From an uncultured Chryseobacterium sp. (GTDB lineage: Bacteria > Bacteroidota > Bacteroidia > Flavobacteriales > Weeksellaceae), in NCBI GenBank assembly GCA_913775525.1, contig CAJYLH010000024.1:49909-113908 (forward strand): a stretch of DNA of 64,000 nucleotides, written 5' to 3'. The translations under genes and the position numbers were made by a program. Shown one piece after another: positions 34,607-42,407 of the stretch (position 1 is the stretch's first letter; each line of letters opens with the position of its first letter). Below the pieces are notes generated by a model, which was not told where the DNA came from, searched no databases, and was given only the letters and a program-made list of their open reading frames with translations.

Positions 34607-34954
34607 TTATTTAAGATCGTTCAATTCAGATTCTACATTTTTAACCATATCTGTTGTTTTAGAAACAATCTGGTCTTTGTATTTGTCATATCCGTCTTTT
34701 ACGGTAGAGGCTACATTTTCAGCCGTTTCCTTAAATGTGGAAGAGATGTTTCCGTACTGGTCTTTTACTTTTTCAGAAACTTCATCATACTTAGACTTAG
34801 CCTGATCTTTGAAATCGTTGGCTTTCGTCTTGATTTTTTTTCTTGTTTCCTTACCTTCTTCAGGAGCATAAAGCATTCCTAAGATTACACCCGCAGCGGC
34901 ACCTGCCAAAAGACCTGCTAATACGCCTGCTGTATTGTTTGATTTTCTAGACAT
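34607..34954 (-). CDS. YtxH domain protein
   Basis: 115 residues. One glycine/alanine-rich membrane segment (AGVLAGLLAGAAAGVILGML) followed by the YtxH hallmark YAPEEGKETRKKIKTKA and a long Lys/Asp/Glu helix with regular spacing (FKDQAKSKYDEVSEKVKDQ, VASTVKDGYDKYKDQI), as in stress-response tail proteins. Membrane-anchored with a helical tail, role in general or envelope stress. First of three genes; a terminator separates it from the other two. Confidence 0.88.
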   Translation of the reverse strand: MSRKSNNTAGVLAGLLAGAAAGVILGMLYAPEEGKETRKKIKTKANDFKDQAKSKYDEVSEKVKDQYGNISSTFKETAENVASTVKDGYDKYKDQIVSKTTDMVKNVESELNDLK

Positions 34955-35049
34955 TTCTTGATTTTTTAATAGTTAATAAACACTAGTTTTTACACTATAC
35001 AAGGCTACAATTAACATACCAAAAAGTTAAACAACACGTAAAAAAAAGG

Positions 35050-35724
35050 TCATTTTTTATTCAGATAGGACAAAATTTCATCAATAGTTTCCTTTTTATT
35101 TAGGAAAGTATTGTCTATAACGATGGCATCTTCAGCCTGTTTCAATGGGGCAATTTCACGTTGGCTGTCAATCTTGTCGCGTTCGATCAGGTTTTCTTTT
35201 ACCTGCTGTTCATCTGCTTCTATTCCAAGGCTGAGAAGTTCCATATACCTCCTTTTGGTACGTTCATCTATACTGGCGGTAAGGAAGAATTTATAGTCAG
35301 CGTCCGGAAGTACGACTGTCCCGATATCGCGTCCGTCCATAATGATTCCGCCTTTTTCAGCCAGGGAACGCTGGGACTGCAAGAGGAAATCCCGAACTTC
35401 TTTCTGTTTGGCCACCAGGCTCACATGGTCTGAAACCGCATTGGTCCGGATTTCCTTTGAAATATTTTTATCATTAAGGTACAGGATCAGTTCACCATCC
35501 TCATTTTTGAATTCGAGATTGATTTGAGAAAGAGCGGAAAAAAGCCTGCTGAGATCAATAGTATGGTCTCCACCGGTACAGTTCTGGAGGGCAAACCAGG
35601 TAATCCCACGATATAGGGCACCGGTATCCAGGTGGATGATGCCGAGTTTCTGGGCAATAACCTTGGAGATTGAACTTTTTCCGGTAGACGAGTAGCCATC
35701 TATAGCTATTACAGGTTTTTTCAT
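35050..35724 (-). CDS. cmk: Cytidylate kinase
   Basis: 224 residues from MKKPVIAIDGYSSTGKSSISK; the P-loop GYSSTGKSS lies at about 10-18. Further CMP-kinase blocks: LDTGALYRGITWFA, IIMDGRDIGTVVLPDADYKF and ERDKIDSQREIAPLKQAEDA with the C-terminal Asp. It phosphorylates CMP and dCMP with ATP. I reject the upstream ATG at 35751, which adds 9 residues not seen in the family. Encoded 81 bases after porQ on the same strand, an arrangement common in T9SS-bearing Bacteroidota. Confidence 0.95.
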   Translation of the reverse strand: MKKPVIAIDGYSSTGKSSISKVIAQKLGIIHLDTGALYRGITWFALQNCTGGDHTIDLSRLFSALSQINLEFKNEDGELILYLNDKNISKEIRTNAVSDHVSLVAKQKEVRDFLLQSQRSLAEKGGIIMDGRDIGTVVLPDADYKFFLTASIDERTKRRYMELLSLGIEADEQQVKENLIERDKIDSQREIAPLKQAEDAIVIDNTFLNKKETIDEILSYLNKK

Positions 35725-35805
35725 GCCGCAAATTTCAAGAAATTTTCTCAAAAATCAAGCAATCTGTCTTAAAAATTATGGTAAAATGGAACGGGAAAGG
35801 AATTA

Positions 35806-36798
35806 TTATTCCCCCCGGTGACCGCTCAGGTCAACAGAGATACCGATCTGGTTGACATTGGAAGCGTTATGGTAGCGTACATGGGCATAATCCAGTCGGA
35901 ATTTTGATATCTTGATTCCGAAGCCTCCTGAAATTCCTGAGAAATTCCTCTGGTCGGCGACGGCCATTTCATTTCCTCTCCTTACATTATAACCCAGGCG
36001 GATGTTGAACCCTTTGTCCGGGAACAGCTCGGCTCCCAAAGAAAAATGATCAGCGATCTTTCTCCCTACATTCACTTCCTGTCCGTTGACATTATACTGA
36101 GAGGAAATATCAAACTGCTGGAGGTCGTGTGCGGTGATGGTTATAGCCAGTGGTATCGCAGTCAGTGTCCGTGTATATCCGAGATCGATCCTGAACGGAA
36201 GATTTTCACGAGTTCCGTTGAAGGATTTGAACTGATATCCGAAGTTACGGAATACCACCGATGCAACTTCTCTGTTCTTTTTATTATGATAGGTAACCCC
36301 AGCAGTTCCCGAAATGGCTGATGAGGAGAAATTATCAATTTTCGAAGTGATGAAATTAATGCCTCCCCCAATGGTCCAGTCTTCTTCAAACTGGTAGGCA
36401 TATCCGGCACCTACTGCCACATCGGATGCAGAGAATGATCCGTTTTCAAAACCGCTTTCATCGGTTCTGGGAATGTTGCCGTAGTTCATGTACCGGGCAT
36501 TTATCGTAGCCATATGCCCATTTTCAAAATCCTTCGCAAAAGCAATCGTCCCGTACTTGGAATCTGCAAGATACGATGCTGCATTCACGGAAAGCTGCTT
36601 GTCCGAATCCCGGTTCAACAGGGCCGGGTTGGCAATGGCAAATGAAACGTCATAATCCCGGATGGTAATAGCGTCGCCGCCAAGAGCTGCCTGCCGTGCA
36701 GAGACAGGAATATTTAAGAAAGGATAAACATTTGTTCCTGTTTGTGCATAAGAAACAATTCCTGACAGAAATAATGAAAAAAAGATAATTTTCTTCAA
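35806..36798 (-). CDS. porQ: Type IX secretion system protein PorQ
   Basis: 330 residues with signal peptide MKKIIFFSLFLSGIVSYAQ and a FadL/PorV-like outer-membrane barrel: FLNIPVSARQAALGGDAITI, FAIANPALLNRDSDKQLSVN, DWTIGGGINFITSKIDNFSS, and a final strand near VNQIGISVDLSGHRGE. PorQ joins PorU, PorV and PorZ in the attachment complex that removes C-terminal signals from secreted proteins and anchors them. It is the only T9SS gene here but implies that the organism has a full system. Own promoter at 36817-36846. Confidence 0.9.
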   Translation of the reverse strand: MKKIIFFSLFLSGIVSYAQTGTNVYPFLNIPVSARQAALGGDAITIRDYDVSFAIANPALLNRDSDKQLSVNAASYLADSKYGTIAFAKDFENGHMATINARYMNYGNIPRTDESGFENGSFSASDVAVGAGYAYQFEEDWTIGGGINFITSKIDNFSSSAISGTAGVTYHNKKNREVASVVFRNFGYQFKSFNGTRENLPFRIDLGYTRTLTAIPLAITITAHDLQQFDISSQYNVNGQEVNVGRKIADHFSLGAELFPDKGFNIRLGYNVRRGNEMAVADQRNFSGISGGFGIKISKFRLDYAHVRYHNASNVNQIGISVDLSGHRGE

Positions 36799-36816
36799 CG
36801 CAATTTATAATTAATG

Positions 36817-36846
36817 CAAAAATAATCCTTTTTCGTACTTTTCAAA
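36817..36846 (-). promoter_or_regulatory. Promoter of porQ-cmk
   Basis: On the minus strand TTTG (36846-36843), 18 bases, TATTTTTG (36824-36817): a near-ideal flavobacterial promoter about 18 bases before the porQ ATG. Confidence 0.7.
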
Positions 36847-36902
36847 ATATTTCTCCTATTATTTCTGCTCAAATATTTTCTTTAACCATTATTTTTAATG
36901 AT

Positions 36903-36910
36903 TATATTTG
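36903..36910 (+). promoter_or_regulatory. Probable -7 box of pyrH
   Basis: TATATTTG matches TAnnTTTG, 57 bases before the pyrH ATG. No clear TTG at the expected spacing. Confidence 0.45.
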
Positions 36911-36967
36911 CAAAATCAAATTTCAGGAAACTTAAGCCCTGATTAAAAAAGTTATTACATATAAAAG

Positions 36968-37675
36968 ATGAAATACAAAAGAATCCTTCTGAAACTGAGT
37001 GGTGAAGCCTTAATGGGAAACCGACAGTACGGTATCGACAATGACAGGCTACAGGAATATGCGGCGGAAATAAAAAAAGTAGTGGACAAAGGCTGTGAGA
37101 TAGCCATCGTAATCGGAGGAGGAAATATATTCCGCGGTGTAGCAGGAGCTGCCAAGGGAATGGACAGGGTACAGGGAGATTATATGGGCATGCTGGCTAC
37201 GGTGATTAACGGAATGGCATTGCAGGGAGCCCTGGAAGACGCCGGAATCAAAACCCGCTTACAGTCTGCCATCGAAATGGATAAAGTAGCTGAACCGTTC
37301 ATCAAAAGACGTGCGGTAAGGCATCTGGAAAAAGGCAGGGTAGTGATTTTCGGAGCCGGTACCGGAAACCCGTATTTTACTACCGATACAGCAGCAACAC
37401 TACGTGCTATCGAGATTGATGCCAATGTCATCCTTAAAGGAACCCGTGTGGACGGAATCTATGACAGCGATCCTGAAAAGAATGAAAACGCCATAAAATA
37501 CAATTCTCTTTCTTTTGACGAAGTATTCGAGAAAAACCTTAAAGTAATGGATATGACCGCCTTTACTTTAAGCCACGAAAATAAGCTTCCGATCATTGTA
37601 TTTGATATGAATAAGGCAGGCAATCTTGAAAAAATTGTAGAAGGAGAGAATGTTGGTACTTTAGTTGACCTATAA
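36968..37675 (+). CDS. pyrH: UMP kinase
   Basis: 235 residues of the amino-acid-kinase fold: [15 protein letters not shown] (phosphate-binding Lys and GE), [50 protein letters not shown] and [11 protein letters not shown]. It makes UDP from UMP in pyrimidine synthesis. It lies just upstream of frr, the conserved pyrH-frr order of bacteria. Confidence 0.97.
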   Translation: MKYKRILLKLSGEALMGNRQYGIDNDRLQEYAAEIKKVVDKGCEIAIVIGGGNIFRGVAGAAKGMDRVQGDYMGMLATVINGMALQGALEDAGIKTRLQSAIEMDKVAEPFIKRRAVRHLEKGRVVIFGAGTGNPYFTTDTAATLRAIEIDANVILKGTRVDGIYDSDPEKNENAIKYNSLSFDEVFEKNLKVMDMTAFTLSHENKLPIIVFDMNKAGNLEKIVEGENVGTLVDL

Positions 37676-37786
37676 ATCATGAGCCAAGTATAAAGTCAAA
37701 AAAAGCCAGGGTATACAATTGCAGGCCAATTTACTTTTAACTTGAATCTTTAATACATGTGTAACCTATCAAATTTTTATTATATA

Positions 37787-38341
37787 ATGGAAGAATTAGA
37801 TCTTATATTAGAATCTGTAAAACAGGATATGGAAGCTGCTGTAAAGCACCTTGACCACGCTTTTCAGCGCATCAGAGCCGGAAGGGCATCTACAAATATG
37901 GTCCAGGATGTAATGGTTGAGTATTACGGTGCCATGACACCCATTAACCAGGTAGCCAACGTTTCCGTTCCGGATGCTATGACGATTTCCATTCAGCCTT
38001 GGGACAGAAGTGCGATCAATGCGATCGAAAAAGCCATCATCAATTCCAATTTAGGCTTTGCTCCTTCCAATAACGGAGAAAATATCATCCTGAACGTGCC
38101 GCCTTTAACGGAGGAAAGAAGAAGGGATCTGGCAAAACAGGCCAAAGGAGAAGTGGAACAGACCAAAGTGACCATCAGAAATGCGAGACAGGACGGTCTT
38201 AAAGAACTGAAAAGGCTGGAAGGTGTTTCTGAAGATGTGGTTAAAGGAGTGGAGGCAGATATCCAGGAACTGACTGACAAATACGTGAAGCTTTGCGACG
38301 AGCATCTTAAAACGAAGGAAGCTGAAATTATGAAGGTGTAA
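37787..38341 (+). CDS. frr: Ribosome recycling factor
   Basis: 184 residues from MEELDLILESVKQDMEAAVK (ATG 37787; the upstream 10 codons of the frame are not family-like). Family blocks: RIRAGRASTNMVQDVMVEYY, PWDRSAINAIEKAI, GLAPSNNGE-type stretch (GFAPSNNGENI), PPLTEERRRDLAKQAK and a C-terminal helix with LTDKYVKLCDEHLKTKE. With EF-G it splits ribosomes after termination. Followed by a strong bidirectional terminator. Confidence 0.97.
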   Translation: MEELDLILESVKQDMEAAVKHLDHAFQRIRAGRASTNMVQDVMVEYYGAMTPINQVANVSVPDAMTISIQPWDRSAINAIEKAIINSNLGFAPSNNGENIILNVPPLTEERRRDLAKQAKGEVEQTKVTIRNARQDGLKELKRLEGVSEDVVKGVEADIQELTDKYVKLCDEHLKTKEAEIMKV

Positions 38342-38367
38342 CTTTCATTTCAGACCATACCATAAAG

Positions 38368-38399
38368 ACGGCGGCTTCATACGAAGCCGCCGTTAATTT
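38368..38399. terminator. Bidirectional terminator after frr
   Basis: ACGGCGGCTTC (38368-38378) and GAAGCCGCCGT (38383-38393) form a perfect 11-bp GC-rich stem with a 4-base loop, then TAATTTTTT on the plus strand. It serves frr and probably the convergent lipoprotein gene. Confidence 0.9.
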
Positions 38400-38400
38400 T

Positions 38401-39051
38401 TTAAAGGCACCCGATTTCTTTCTTTTCTTTTTCATGGCGCCTGATAGACCCGTACGTTGACATCAGGTCCTTAATGTCGCAAGGGACTTCTTTATTGGAT
38501 ACCGAATTGGGATCCGGATTGCGTGAGCCTTCAGATCTTATTGAATATTGCTTTTCAAGGCATACAAGAGGCGTATTCCCGTTCATGTATATTCTCTTTT
38601 CTGTAATATCATCTTTAGTAATGGGATGTTCAGGCGTTCCCCCATCAAAATTCCAGGAAACATCCTGCTTAAAAATAAAAAAGACCTGGTTATTACGGAT
38701 AAAATACTGCTCCGAAGAAGAGAAGTGGCTGTGCTCGGCATAAAAATGCTTTACGGACCTCAGCGCTCCTTTTTCATAATAAAAAACCACATCCCCGGTG
38801 ATCTCATCATTGCAATTATAGCTGAACCCTGAAGAATCAAGTTTTCTGAATTCCAGGAGTTTATTCAACCGGGCATATTCCTGCTTAATATCTTCTACAT
38901 CTGACAGGCTTTTTAAAACAGCAGCTGAATCATTTCTGATCTGGCTCTGCGGATGGCCATTTTCTACAGGTATGTTTTTATTTTGTTGATGTTCGTTTTT
39001 ATGGCAGGAAAACACCAGTGCAAGGCTTAATAGAGGAAGGATGTTTTTCAT
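38401..39051 (-). CDS. Lipoprotein of unknown function
   Basis: 216 residues with lipobox signal MKNILPLLSLALVFSC, a His/Asn/Gln-rich linker (HKNEHQQNKNIPVENGHPQS) and a beta-rich domain (GDVVFYYEKGALRSVKHFYA, EQYFIRNNQVFFIFKQDVSW) with several aromatic residues and three cysteines in the last two thirds. The strand pattern recalls small MORN/antitoxin-like beta domains, but I do not recognise a family. Monocistronic, convergent with frr. Confidence 0.7.
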   Translation of the reverse strand: MKNILPLLSLALVFSCHKNEHQQNKNIPVENGHPQSQIRNDSAAVLKSLSDVEDIKQEYARLNKLLEFRKLDSSGFSYNCNDEITGDVVFYYEKGALRSVKHFYAEHSHFSSSEQYFIRNNQVFFIFKQDVSWNFDGGTPEHPITKDDITEKRIYMNGNTPLVCLEKQYSIRSEGSRNPDPNSVSNKEVPCDIKDLMSTYGSIRRHEKEKKEIGCL

Positions 39052-39100
39052 TGGGAATCATGATTTCGAAGTTTCATGCAAATAGTGTGCAGACAAAAAA

Positions 39101-39122
39101 AGCGGACCCCTGAATGATCCGC
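39101..39122 (-). terminator. Weak terminator after 39144-39929 gene
   Basis: GCGGA (39102-39106) and TCCGC (39118-39122) pair; on the minus strand TTTTTT follows the stem. Confidence 0.5.
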
Positions 39123-39143
39123 CCATGTATATAATGGTATTGA

Positions 39144-39929
39144 TTATTTACAGTTCTGGTTATAATCGTAAATTACTTCATTGACAATCGAAAGGTTATC
39201 AGACATTGCATTGTCAATTTCATTTTTGATGAATTTTCCTAATGCGGATCTTTTTTTCGTATCGTTCTTTAACGAACCGTAATCACCGGCAGCAATTTTT
39301 CCTTTTATTACAGGACAGTCTGCAACAATCATCTTTGCTTTGGCAATAGTAAGTTCCTCCGGTTTACCATTCTTTTTAGAATAGATATAAGACGGACTGT
39401 TTCTCAGCCTCTGTGTTTCTTCTTCGGCAACGGCTACCTGGCTTCCGGCTGAAAAAGTAGTCGGATAACCGTACAATTTGTAGATCTTGATTTTCCCATC
39501 CGTTACCACCTCTGCAAACTGGTCGCTTTTCGTCAGATTGTTGAATGCTTTTATCCCTCCGCTCAGTCCGGTAGTTGCCGTATTGAATCCTTCTTTTGCA
39601 TTGGTATATTTGATAGATTCAAAAACCCTTTCCGTATTATCGTCTACGGCCATATATCCTTTAAGGTCATCGGCATCATACGTTTTGAATTTCTGCCTCT
39701 TTTTTGACTTGTCAATATCCGTTGCTGCAATAAATTTCACCTTTTTCTGATTCTGCCAAGGACTCATTTCAGAGCCGTTCAGCCTTACAATGCCTTCTGT
39801 CTTTTTACCGTTTTTCTCAATAATATATCCGTATTTTTCACCGGATCTGATTTCATAATCCGTATTGTCTTCCTGTGCATAAGACAATACAGAAATGCCT
39901 GATAAGGCAATGAGTAGTAATTTCTTCAT
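39144..39929 (-). CDS. Secreted hypothetical protein, 261 aa
   Basis: Signal peptide MKKLLLIALSGISVLSYAQ, then a mixed domain starting YEIRSGEKYGYIIEKNGKKT and GIVRLNGSEMSPWQNQKKVKF. The KNGKKTEGIVRL.. type opening is common in Bacteroidota proteins that begin with a strand describing a generic beta domain. The C-terminal third has two cysteines (IVADCPVIKGKI and YDYNQNCK) that could form a disulfide. No family recognised; periplasmic location inferred from the signal. Confidence 0.7.
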   Translation of the reverse strand: MKKLLLIALSGISVLSYAQEDNTDYEIRSGEKYGYIIEKNGKKTEGIVRLNGSEMSPWQNQKKVKFIAATDIDKSKKRQKFKTYDADDLKGYMAVDDNTERVFESIKYTNAKEGFNTATTGLSGGIKAFNNLTKSDQFAEVVTDGKIKIYKLYGYPTTFSAGSQVAVAEEETQRLRNSPSYIYSKKNGKPEELTIAKAKMIVADCPVIKGKIAAGDYGSLKNDTKKRSALGKFIKNEIDNAMSDNLSIVNEVIYDYNQNCK

Positions 39930-40084
39930 ATATTGAATTTAAAATTTTCGTAAAGATAATTTTTTTAAGGTAACACTTATTAAATATTCCCCGTAAATGT
40001 GATTTTTTTAAATAATCTTTAGTCTGCTCCTGAATGATTACCTAAAACTTATTTAGTTGAAGTGTATAAAATATAACAAACAAA

Positions 40085-40108
40085 AAAGTCCGGGAATTTC
40101 CGGACTTT
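40085..40108 (-). terminator. Terminator of lptF/G-type gene
   Basis: AAAGTCCGG (40085-40093) and CCGGACTTT (40100-40108) form a 9-bp stem; on the minus strand TTTTTTG overlaps the descending arm, 22 bases after the stop. Confidence 0.75.
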
Positions 40109-40129
40109 AATGTATTTTATGGATCAATC

Positions 40130-41584
40130 TTACTGATACCTCTGATGTTCTCTATTCTTGGAGAACCTTTTTGTAATCGGCTTGAATAATGCTTTGTACT
40201 TTTCGGCATCGAAGAGCTGCGAATCCGTAAGGGCTTTATACGTCATCCATACTCCGAACGGGAACAGAATCATATTAGGGATCCAGGCTGCAAGATAAGG
40301 ATTGATTTTTCCTGCCCAGGCAACATTTTCTATCCCAACATTAATCACGTAAAATATAATGAAGATAACGATGGCAATAATCACCGGAAGGCCCATTCCT
40401 CCTTTCCTGATGATGGATCCAAGACTTGCACCGATCAGGAAGAATATGATGCAGGTGAAGGAATAGGTAACGATCCTTTGTTGGTAAATGATGACCTTAC
40501 TGAAGTATTTTACATTCGGTGCAATATCATTAACTTTATTATCCGCCGTTGATCTAAGGTTATCTAGTCGGTTATAGGCATTATAAAGAATTTCCAGCTT
40601 TTTTTCGCTCTTTACGGTATCCAGTTTCAGCTGGGCTTTGGGAGCGGCTTTGGATTTGTTCTTATCCATATAGGTAATCACCGAATTGGTCTGGTTCAGC
40701 ACATCACCCGTTACGTTATCAATGAACTTTACATTTTCTTTTTTGGTTTTGGCAATGGTATTATTAAGTTCGCTGTAGCTCTGGAAACGGTAGTCGTCCG
40801 TGATCTGTTCCTGCTCAATCGCCCTGCTGATGATTTCACTGATGTCAAAATGCGAGGTAAGCGTATCAAATTTAATGGCCTGATCAGGCTGCTTCAGTCT
40901 TGCGTTTTCTCCTTTACCGGCAAAATCGTCTTCAAACACGTATCCGTTGTATAAAACCAGCTTCAGGAACTGTTTGTTGGCGGCGGGAACAAATTTTCCT
41001 TTTTCGGCCAGGATGGTCTGCTGGTTTTCATAGGTGCTTGCCTTCCTGTGTACGAATACGCCTTCGATATTCTCCGCATTTTCCCCGTAAAGCTTGTCGA
41101 ACTTCACCATATATCCGGGAATCTGGTCGATAAACTGTCCCGGGGTAAAATTAAGGGCAGGCTTTGTCTGTGCGATATTGAAGAGCATATTCCTGGCTTT
41201 CCGCTGGAAGTCCGGGATAATATTATTCGAGAAAAAGTACAGCATGACTGAAAGGATGACGGTTACGCCCAGCAAGGGCATCATCACCCTGGTCAGGGAA
41301 ATTCCTGCCGCTTTCATCGCCGCCAGCTCATACCGCTCCCCGAATTCACCGAAAGACATGATGCTCGCCAGAAGGATGGTGAGCGGAAGCACCATACTGA
41401 TAACGCTGACCCCTAAATAAAACAGAAGCTTGATGATCTGCCAGTAGCTTAACCCTTTTCCCATAAACTGCCCAAGCTGCACCCAGATGATGTTTACGAT
41501 AAAGATGAAAAACAGTACACTGAATATAAAGAAAAACGGTCCAAAGAAAGTTTTTATGATATATCGGTCTAGTATTTTTAACAT
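40130..41584 (-). CDS. LptF/LptG family lipopolysaccharide export permease
   Basis: 484 residues. Membrane helices 1-3 (FFGPFFFIFSVLFFIFIVNI, ISMVLPLTILLASIMSF with the conserved GEFGERYELAAMKAAGIS coupling helix, and VTVILSVMLYFFSNNI), a large periplasmic beta-jellyroll, then helices 4-6 (FTCIIFFLIGASLGSII, MGLPVIIAIVIFIIFYVINV, LAAWIPNMILFPFGVWM). Extracts lipopolysaccharide from the inner membrane with LptB and carries it to LptC/A. The jellyroll has an insert with Lys-rich linkers near residues 265-320. Encoded 114 bases after lolA, with a terminator between. Confidence 0.92.
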   Translation of the reverse strand: MLKILDRYIIKTFFGPFFFIFSVLFFIFIVNIIWVQLGQFMGKGLSYWQIIKLLFYLGVSVISMVLPLTILLASIMSFGEFGERYELAAMKAAGISLTRVMMPLLGVTVILSVMLYFFSNNIIPDFQRKARNMLFNIAQTKPALNFTPGQFIDQIPGYMVKFDKLYGENAENIEGVFVHRKASTYENQQTILAEKGKFVPAANKQFLKLVLYNGYVFEDDFAGKGENARLKQPDQAIKFDTLTSHFDISEIISRAIEQEQITDDYRFQSYSELNNTIAKTKKENVKFIDNVTGDVLNQTNSVITYMDKNKSKAAPKAQLKLDTVKSEKKLEILYNAYNRLDNLRSTADNKVNDIAPNVKYFSKVIIYQQRIVTYSFTCIIFFLIGASLGSIIRKGGMGLPVIIAIVIFIIFYVINVGIENVAWAGKINPYLAAWIPNMILFPFGVWMTYKALTDSQLFDAEKYKALFKPITKRFSKNREHQRYQ

Positions 41585-41602
41585 GCGCCAAAATTAATCA
41601 AA

Positions 41603-41633
41603 AAAGCCACAAAGTGTACTTTGTGACTTTAAT
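41603..41633 (-). terminator. Terminator between lolA and lptF/G-type gene
   Basis: CACAAAG (41608-41614) and CTTTGTG (41619-41625) pair with a 4-base loop; on the minus strand TTTTTT follows within two bases of the stem. It separates two genes transcribed in the same direction. Confidence 0.65.
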
Positions 41634-41698
41634 TTTATTATATTTTTATCAGTTTCAGCCGCACAGATGCATCAATGCATTTGCAGACTGTCCGTTGA

Positions 41699-42346
41699 TT
41701 AAAGTTCTGTGACAATATAGTTTTTGTATTTGCTTTTATCAAAAGTGAACATGCCGGCATCAAGGTTTTGGTTTTCCTTGTAGTCCTTGATGGCAATTAC
41801 CGCAACGTCATTGTTGCTGCCATGTTGCTCCAGCTTGACCATCTGCTTCTTCACCGGGTCTACAAAAAGGTATACATATTTAATCCCGTTAGATTTTACC
41901 GGGGTCAGCTTGATAAAATCTGTATTAACGCCGTTAACGGATTTTTTGCCGTTATAGGTAACGTTATAATCATTTCTGTAGGTAGAAAGATAGTTGATAG
42001 GGGAGAACATAGTGCTGCTTCCGTTCGGTTTGGCTACCGTTACTTCCATATCATCTGCATTGATATTGTAGATCTTATTCCCGTCGAAGATCTGTTCCGT
42101 ATCCATGATCTTCAGCTTATATTTATCTCCGGAGGCATAGTAGATTCCAGGTTCCGTTTTGGTTACCTGGCCGTTGACACCGTTTCCGAAAGAAAATTTG
42201 AAGTAGGTATTTTTCTTGGCCTTGTAATTGGCAGTTACCTCATCCAGTATTTTTTTGGCTTTGGCATCAATCTTCTGGGCATTAACGAGGGTAAGTGCAC
42301 CTAAGGCAAAACTTCCGAATATGATTTTTGAAATAAAATGTTTCAT
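41699..42346 (-). CDS. lolA: LolA-like outer-membrane lipoprotein carrier
   Basis: 215 residues with a signal peptide (MKHFISKIIFGSFALGALTLVNA). The mature part shows the LolA/LolB half-barrel strands: AKKILDEVTANYKAKKNTYF, GIYYASGDKYKLKIMDTEQIF, DGNKIYNINADDMEVTVAK, and FVDPVKKQMVKLEQHG. LolA ferries lipoproteins from the inner to the outer membrane, needed by the many lipoproteins of this group. It lies 61 bases after ftsK on the same strand, a common order in Flavobacteriia. Confidence 0.9.
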   Translation of the reverse strand: MKHFISKIIFGSFALGALTLVNAQKIDAKAKKILDEVTANYKAKKNTYFKFSFGNGVNGQVTKTEPGIYYASGDKYKLKIMDTEQIFDGNKIYNINADDMEVTVAKPNGSSTMFSPINYLSTYRNDYNVTYNGKKSVNGVNTDFIKLTPVKSNGIKYVYLFVDPVKKQMVKLEQHGSNNDVAVIAIKDYKENQNLDAGMFTFDKSKYKNYIVTEL

Positions 42347-42407
42347 TGCTTTTTAATGTTTGATACTAATTAGAGAACCGGCGGATTGAAAAGTTAAATA
42401 TGCTTTT

